Origin: Chersky-840 sp035532735 | GTDB lineage: Bacteria > Actinomycetota > Acidimicrobiia > Acidimicrobiales > UBA8190 | DNA: 64,000 bases | NCBI GenBank assembly: GCA_035532735.1 | Contig: DATKQM010000013.1 | Coordinates: 95,569 to 159,568, forward strand | Direction of reading: 5' to 3' | Part shown: positions 60,535-64,000 of the stretch, piece by piece | Position numbering within the stretch: the stretch's first letter is position 1 | Layout: each line of letters begins with the position of its first letter | Translations under genes and position numbers: made by a program | The notes under the pieces: generated by a model | Told to the model about the DNA's origin: nothing | Seen by the model: only the letters and a program-made list of their open reading frames with translations | Databases searched by the model: none

Positions 60535-61182
60535 ATGTTGAAGCTCAAGATCCTCCTGGGCAGCACCCGGCCCACACGGTCAGCCGATCTTGTCGCCCCC
60601 TGGGTGCTCGAGCGGGCCGGCGGGCACGGGGCCTTCGACGTCGAGGTCCTCGATCTCCGGGACTGGGCGCTGCCGATGTTCCAGGAGCACCTCGGGACGA
60701 TCGGCGATTTCAACGACCCGACGTACTCCGACCCGGTCGTTCGCGAGTGGAACAGGACGCTCAAAGGAGCTGACGCGCTCTTGGTCGTCACTCCGGAGTA
60801 CCTCCATTCCATTCCCGGAGTCCTCAAGAACGCCCTCGACAGTGTTTTCGTCAGCTACGCATTGCGCAACAAGCCGTTGGCGGCCGTCGGCTACAGCTCG
60901 GGGACGGCCGCTGGCGTCCGAGCCGTCGAGCACCTCATGCACGTCGGCATCGAGTCCGAGATGGTGCCGCTGCGTGACACCGTGGTCATCCCCCATGTCG
61001 CCACCGCCTTCGATGCGCACGGAGGTCCGGTCGACTCTATGACCGACATCGCCATGACCGTCATGCTCGACGACCTGGCGTGGTGGGGGGCGCTCCTGGC
61101 CCACGGGCGCGCCCAGGGTGAACTCATTCCCGGTTCCTTCAGAATGCGAGCGGCGATGGCGGCCATCCAAGAGGCGTCATGA
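60535..61182 (+). CDS. NAD(P)H-dependent FMN reductase
   Basis: The 215-residue flavodoxin-fold protein starts LKLKILLGSTRPTRSADLV (FMN phosphate loop) and contains LLVVTPEYLHSIPGVLKNAL, as in SsuE/azoreductase-like enzymes. It supplies reduced flavin or reduces quinones or azo compounds. The ATG at 60535 starts the fold directly. Its stop overlaps the start of the next gene (ATGA), and the MarR operator controls both. Confidence 0.9.
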   Translation: MLKLKILLGSTRPTRSADLVAPWVLERAGGHGAFDVEVLDLRDWALPMFQEHLGTIGDFNDPTYSDPVVREWNRTLKGADALLVVTPEYLHSIPGVLKNALDSVFVSYALRNKPLAAVGYSSGTAAGVRAVEHLMHVGIESEMVPLRDTVVIPHVATAFDAHGGPVDSMTDIAMTVMLDDLAWWGALLAHGRAQGELIPGSFRMRAAMAAIQEAS

Positions 61183-61967
61183 CGACCCAATCCGACGCGG
61201 CCGCGACACGGTCCGTGACCGTCCTACGACAGTCCCACGACCGGCTGGCGGCGTTGGTGGCAGGTCTCGACGCCGCGGGGGTGTGCGCTCCCTCCTACGC
61301 CAAGGACTGGAGCATCGCCCAAGTCATGTCGCACCTCGGCAGCCAGGCCGAGATCTTCGAGGCCCTCCTCGATGCAGGGATCACGGGTGAGGACCCTCCC
61401 GGCCAGGAAGCGTTCCCGCCGATCTGGGACGCCTGGAACGCCCGAAGCCCCGAAGCCCAGACAACCGACAGCATCGCCTTCAACGCGCGCTTCGTCAGAA
61501 GCCTCGAAGGGCTCGATGCCGCCCAGCGCGACTCGTTTCGTGTCTTCGCCTTCGGCATGGACCTCGACATGAGCACGTTCCTTCGCCTGCGGGTCCCCGA
61601 GCACGCTGTGCACTCCTGGGATGTGGCGGTGGCCTTGGACCGTTCGGCCACCGTCCTCCAAGGTGCGGTCGAGATCGTCGTCGACGGTCTGCCTCGGGTG
61701 GCGGCCTTGGTGGGCAAGCCCAGGGAGGGGTCACCCATGGTGCGGGTAACCACGACCGATCCCGAGCGCGCCTTTGCGCTAGTGACCGACGGAGTGCGTC
61801 TCGAGCCGTGGTCCGAGCGCGCCGTGGGGGGCGAGCTGCAACTTTCTGCCGAGGAATTGCTCCGTCTCGTCTACGGTCGCCTCGACGCCGCGCATACCCA
61901 TACGGCGGGACTCAAGGCCGAGGGGATCAGCCTGGATGACGTCCGCACTGTCTTTCCCGGCGTCTGA
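61179..61967 (+). CDS. DinB-like, maleylpyruvate isomerase/mycothiol-dependent family protein
   Basis: The 262-residue protein has the N-terminal DinB helix bundle with metal-type histidines (WSIAQVMSHLGSQAEIF; VPEHAVHSWDVAVAL). A C-terminal domain follows (about 195-262; ALVTDGVRLEPWSERA; LRLVYGRLDAAHTHT). This pattern is found in actinobacterial proteins that use mycothiol, as in maleylpyruvate isomerase. Linkage to a flavin reductase suggests electrophile or redox-stress detoxification; this is inference. Confidence 0.83.
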   Translation: MTTQSDAAATRSVTVLRQSHDRLAALVAGLDAAGVCAPSYAKDWSIAQVMSHLGSQAEIFEALLDAGITGEDPPGQEAFPPIWDAWNARSPEAQTTDSIAFNARFVRSLEGLDAAQRDSFRVFAFGMDLDMSTFLRLRVPEHAVHSWDVAVALDRSATVLQGAVEIVVDGLPRVAALVGKPREGSPMVRVTTTDPERAFALVTDGVRLEPWSERAVGGELQLSAEELLRLVYGRLDAAHTHTAGLKAEGISLDDVRTVFPGV

Positions 61968-61972
61968 GCTCC

Positions 61973-61990
61973 CCCGGCATCTCAGCCGGG
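61973..61990. terminator. Short hairpin between convergent genes
   Basis: CCCGGC-ATCTCA-GCCGGG forms a 6-bp stem in the 28-bp gap between the DinB-like and surface-protein stops. Weak alone. Confidence 0.4.
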
Positions 61991-61995
61991 ATCGC

Positions 61996-63819
61996 TCAGG
62001 TCACGGTGTAGGTGAACGCCTGGGTGACGATGTGCTTGGTCTTGCCCTTGCCGAAGATGGCTTTGATGGTGAGGTGGTAGACCCCGATGCCCTTCTTGAG
62101 GTTGGGGATTCCCGAGATGGTGGCCGTGCCGTTGTGGTTGTTCGTGAAGTGCACGCCCTTCGGCAGCTTGCCCTTCTTCTTGACTGCGCCCGCCTGGCTC
62201 CCTGACGTGGTGATCAGGAACGAGGAGAAGAAGGCCGCCCTGGCCGAGGCGTTGGGATTGCTCGTGATGGCATCGGCGTTGGGTGGCACGACGATCAGGC
62301 ACTCGTCGGCGTCGAGGTTGGACGAACTCGTGTTGTCCGAGGACCCCGAGTACGTCGAGCTGCCTCCGTAGACGGCGGAGAAGCACCATGTGCCCACCGA
62401 CGTTGGGACGAAGACGCGGGAAGAGGCCGCGGAGGTGGCTCCTGCTCCGGTCAACAGGATGACGCCGGCGTCTTGCGGGGCGCCGGTCGTGGGGCAAGGA
62501 GCCGGGGTGAAAATGGCGGTGATGCTCGTATGACAGGCGTAGAAGGTGACGCCGCCGGTGGGAGCGCCTCCCACCACGTTCCCGAGGACCGTCACCGTGT
62601 CGGTCGCCGAGTTCAACGGCCCCAAGGTGAGTTTGGCCGAGGAGATGAAGGTCGACGTGGTGGAGGGTGAAGGACTGACGAGCACGCACTCGTGGGCATC
62701 GAGGTTGGCCGAGCTCGTGTTGTCCGACGACCCGGTGTAGATGGTGTCACCGCCGTAGACGGCGGAGAAGCACCACGTCCCTGCCGATGTCGGGGTGAAG
62801 GACCCGGAAGGAGCGGTAGCGGTGTTGCCGGTCCCTGCGGTCAGGTGGGCGGTGGACAAATGGGAACTTGTCGTCGCCGCACAGGGGCCTCGTATCAATG
62901 TGCCTGAGGTACCGGTCTGACAGACGTAGAAGTTCACGTTCCCCGTCGGACTGCCATGCGTGGCAGTGCCCTGCACCGTCACGGTGTCGCTCACCGCGCC
63001 CGACGTCCCCAGCGTGACGGCGCTGGCACTCACCTGGGTGGCTGTCGAGGTGCTGGTGGGAGACGTCGTCGTGGTGGTGGTCCCGGTGGTAGTGGTTGTG
63101 GCCCCCGTGGTGGACGTGGAGCCGCCGGTGGTCGAGGTCCCGCCGCCCGTGGTAGAGGTGCTCGAGGTCGGGACCGTCTCCGTGCCGAACAAGGCGATGC
63201 CGATGGCACGGTCACCGGCCTGGTCACCGATGGCGAGCACGCAGGTGTCGCCGGCCGCTTGCTGGGCTGGGGTGGGGGGACACGGGAACTTGGCAGCGTC
63301 GGTGGCGGGGTTACCCGAGGTGCTGCAACCCGTGATGACCGATGTCGTGGGCACGGTCTGGGTGCACGTGGGCGTGCCGGTCGTCGGCGGTCCGACGGTC
63401 CCGGTCTTCATGGTGTGGGTCCCCGTCAGCACTCCCTTGGACGAGATGGTCGTGATGGAAATCTGTGAGCAGCTGACGGGGACGTCATTACCCAGGAAGA
63501 GCATCACCGGCTGTGTCGGGTCAGAGTTGCACTGTTCGATCGAGGCGAGCGAGCCTTTCGTGAAGCCGGCGCCGCTCAACGAGACGACCTCACCACCTGC
63601 CAACCCTGAGCACACCGGAGAGGTGGGGTTGGAGTTGTTGCACGTCACGCCCGCCGCGGTGGAGCTGAGCCTCAGGGTCGGCGTCGTGGCGGCACCGCTG
63701 ACCCCCACGACGTTGGCGCCGAGCAGGGTCCCCCCCGCCAGTACCGCCGCCACGCCCAGCGTCGTTACCAGCTTGATGACGCCTGAGCGCCGGATCGGCC
63801 ATGGACCGAGTGCTGCCAT
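61996..63819 (-). CDS. Secreted modular protein with Ig-like repeats
   Basis: The 607-residue protein has a signal peptide (about residues 1-43; VVTTLGVAAVLAGGTLLGAN-like hydrophobic core then SGAATT). Next is a Cys-containing beta domain (about 44-215) with GGEVVSLSGAGFTKGSLASI, reminiscent of neocarzinostatin-type folds. A Thr/Ser/Gly linker (about 218-262) leads to two related Ig-like repeats of about 120 residues, each with a WCFSAVYGG segment and paired cysteines. A final Ig-like domain contains HNGTATISGIPNLKKGIGVY. No LPXTG or C-terminal helix is seen, so it is probably released or held non-covalently. GAAGAAGGG precedes the ATG. Confidence 0.82.
   Translation of the reverse strand: MAALGPWPIRRSGVIKLVTTLGVAAVLAGGTLLGANVVGVSGAATTPTLRLSSTAAGVTCNNSNPTSPVCSGLAGGEVVSLSGAGFTKGSLASIEQCNSDPTQPVMLFLGNDVPVSCSQISITTISSKGVLTGTHTMKTGTVGPPTTGTPTCTQTVPTTSVITGCSTSGNPATDAAKFPCPPTPAQQAAGDTCVLAIGDQAGDRAIGIALFGTETVPTSSTSTTGGGTSTTGGSTSTTGATTTTTGTTTTTTSPTSTSTATQVSASAVTLGTSGAVSDTVTVQGTATHGSPTGNVNFYVCQTGTSGTLIRGPCAATTSSHLSTAHLTAGTGNTATAPSGSFTPTSAGTWCFSAVYGGDTIYTGSSDNTSSANLDAHECVLVSPSPSTTSTFISSAKLTLGPLNSATDTVTVLGNVVGGAPTGGVTFYACHTSITAIFTPAPCPTTGAPQDAGVILLTGAGATSAASSRVFVPTSVGTWCFSAVYGGSSTYSGSSDNTSSSNLDADECLIVVPPNADAITSNPNASARAAFFSSFLITTSGSQAGAVKKKGKLPKGVHFTNNHNGTATISGIPNLKKGIGVYHLTIKAIFGKGKTKHIVTQAFTYTVT
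62283..63035 (-). repeat. Two related Ig-like repeat segments in the secreted protein gene
   Basis: Segments at about 62680-63035 and 62283-62650 encode the same order of motifs (DTVTV, PTG-V-FY-C, GTWCFSAVYGG, SSDNTSS-NLDA-EC). They also share DNA stretches such as ACGGCGGAGAAGCACCA, pointing to internal duplication. Confidence 0.75.
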
Positions 63820-64000
63820 GGTCAGGCCCTTCTTCTGTGTTCTTTGACCGCTCGATCCCAGAGTTCGGACAGAGCGACAGAAGGAAGGTGCTTCCCCCTG
63901 CTCCTCTCTTTACTCCCGTTGGGAGACGGATTCAACAGGTGATTTCTCTGTTCACGCAGTGTGAGTCTGGCGTTACCGCGGGTGTGGGGAGATCGGTTGT

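Noticed and set aside
62960..63847. Open frame on the plus strand opposite the secreted protein, rich in Val
   Set aside because: It is the complement of Thr-codon repeats (ACC/ACG read as GGT/CGT-type codons) and has no start context.

Overview
The window is high-GC, gene-dense actinobacterial DNA. Supporting markers are a two-haem QcrC with a three-helix QcrA and the ctaE-qcrCAB / ctaC-ctaD-ctaF respiratory genes, a HelD-type RNA polymerase helicase, an MptB-like polyprenol-phosphomannose mannosyltransferase, a mycothiol-type DinB protein, a 13E12/DUF222 HNH protein and many GTG starts with 4-nt stop/start overlaps. The wealth of acyl-CoA genes without typical mycobacterial context suggests Acidimicrobiia or a relative; that assignment is inference. 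No rRNA, tRNA, CRISPR, insertion sequence or prophage was recognised.

Layout. 0-6 kb: end of an epimerase gene, then the leftward haem operon hemE-hemH-hemG-lnt. 6-8.5 kb: helD. 8.6-19.2 kb: ctaE-qcrC-qcrA-qcrB rightward and ctaC-ctaD-ctaF leftward, together encoding most of a bc1-aa3 respiratory chain, with a GNAT, an SCP2/phytanoyl-dioxygenase fusion and a mannosyltransferase between them. 19.2-28 kb: a leftward lipid block (MBL-fold sulfatase-like, membrane protein, tatA, CopD-like, enoyl-CoA hydratase, thiolase-like, TetR, thioesterase, acyl-CoA dehydrogenase, hydrolase). 28-36.6 kb: GH31 glucosidase, GNAT, DUF1214, sulfotransferase and an FtsX-type permease. 36.6-42.3 kb: SulP transporter, DUF503, HNH protein and a two-gene GMC oxidoreductase. 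42.3-55.3 kb: a second, large acyl-CoA block of back-to-back operons. 55.3-64 kb: YgjP-like protease, MFS transporter, alcohol dehydrogenase, VOC protein, a MarR-controlled reductase operon and a secreted repeat protein.

How it may work together. A 17-nt inverted-repeat operator lies in front of the tetR gene and is repeated almost exactly in front of the neighbouring acyl-CoA dehydrogenase. A shortened version sits between two divergent operons at 50.68 kb. Leftward from there run an HMG-CoA-synthase-like/OB fusion, a thiolase, an SDR and a thioesterase; rightward run an acyl-CoA dehydrogenase pair, a family III CoA-transferase and a MaoC pair. This points to one TetR-governed regulon for beta-oxidation of a bulky or branched acid, organised like steroid side-chain degradation but with unknown substrate. 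It is the most promising candidate for an undescribed system here. Several enzymes have lost textbook catalytic residues (Lnt Cys to Ser, HMG-CoA synthase Cys to Leu, a thiolase-like protein without Cys, a crotonase without either Glu), so family names should not be read as proven activities.
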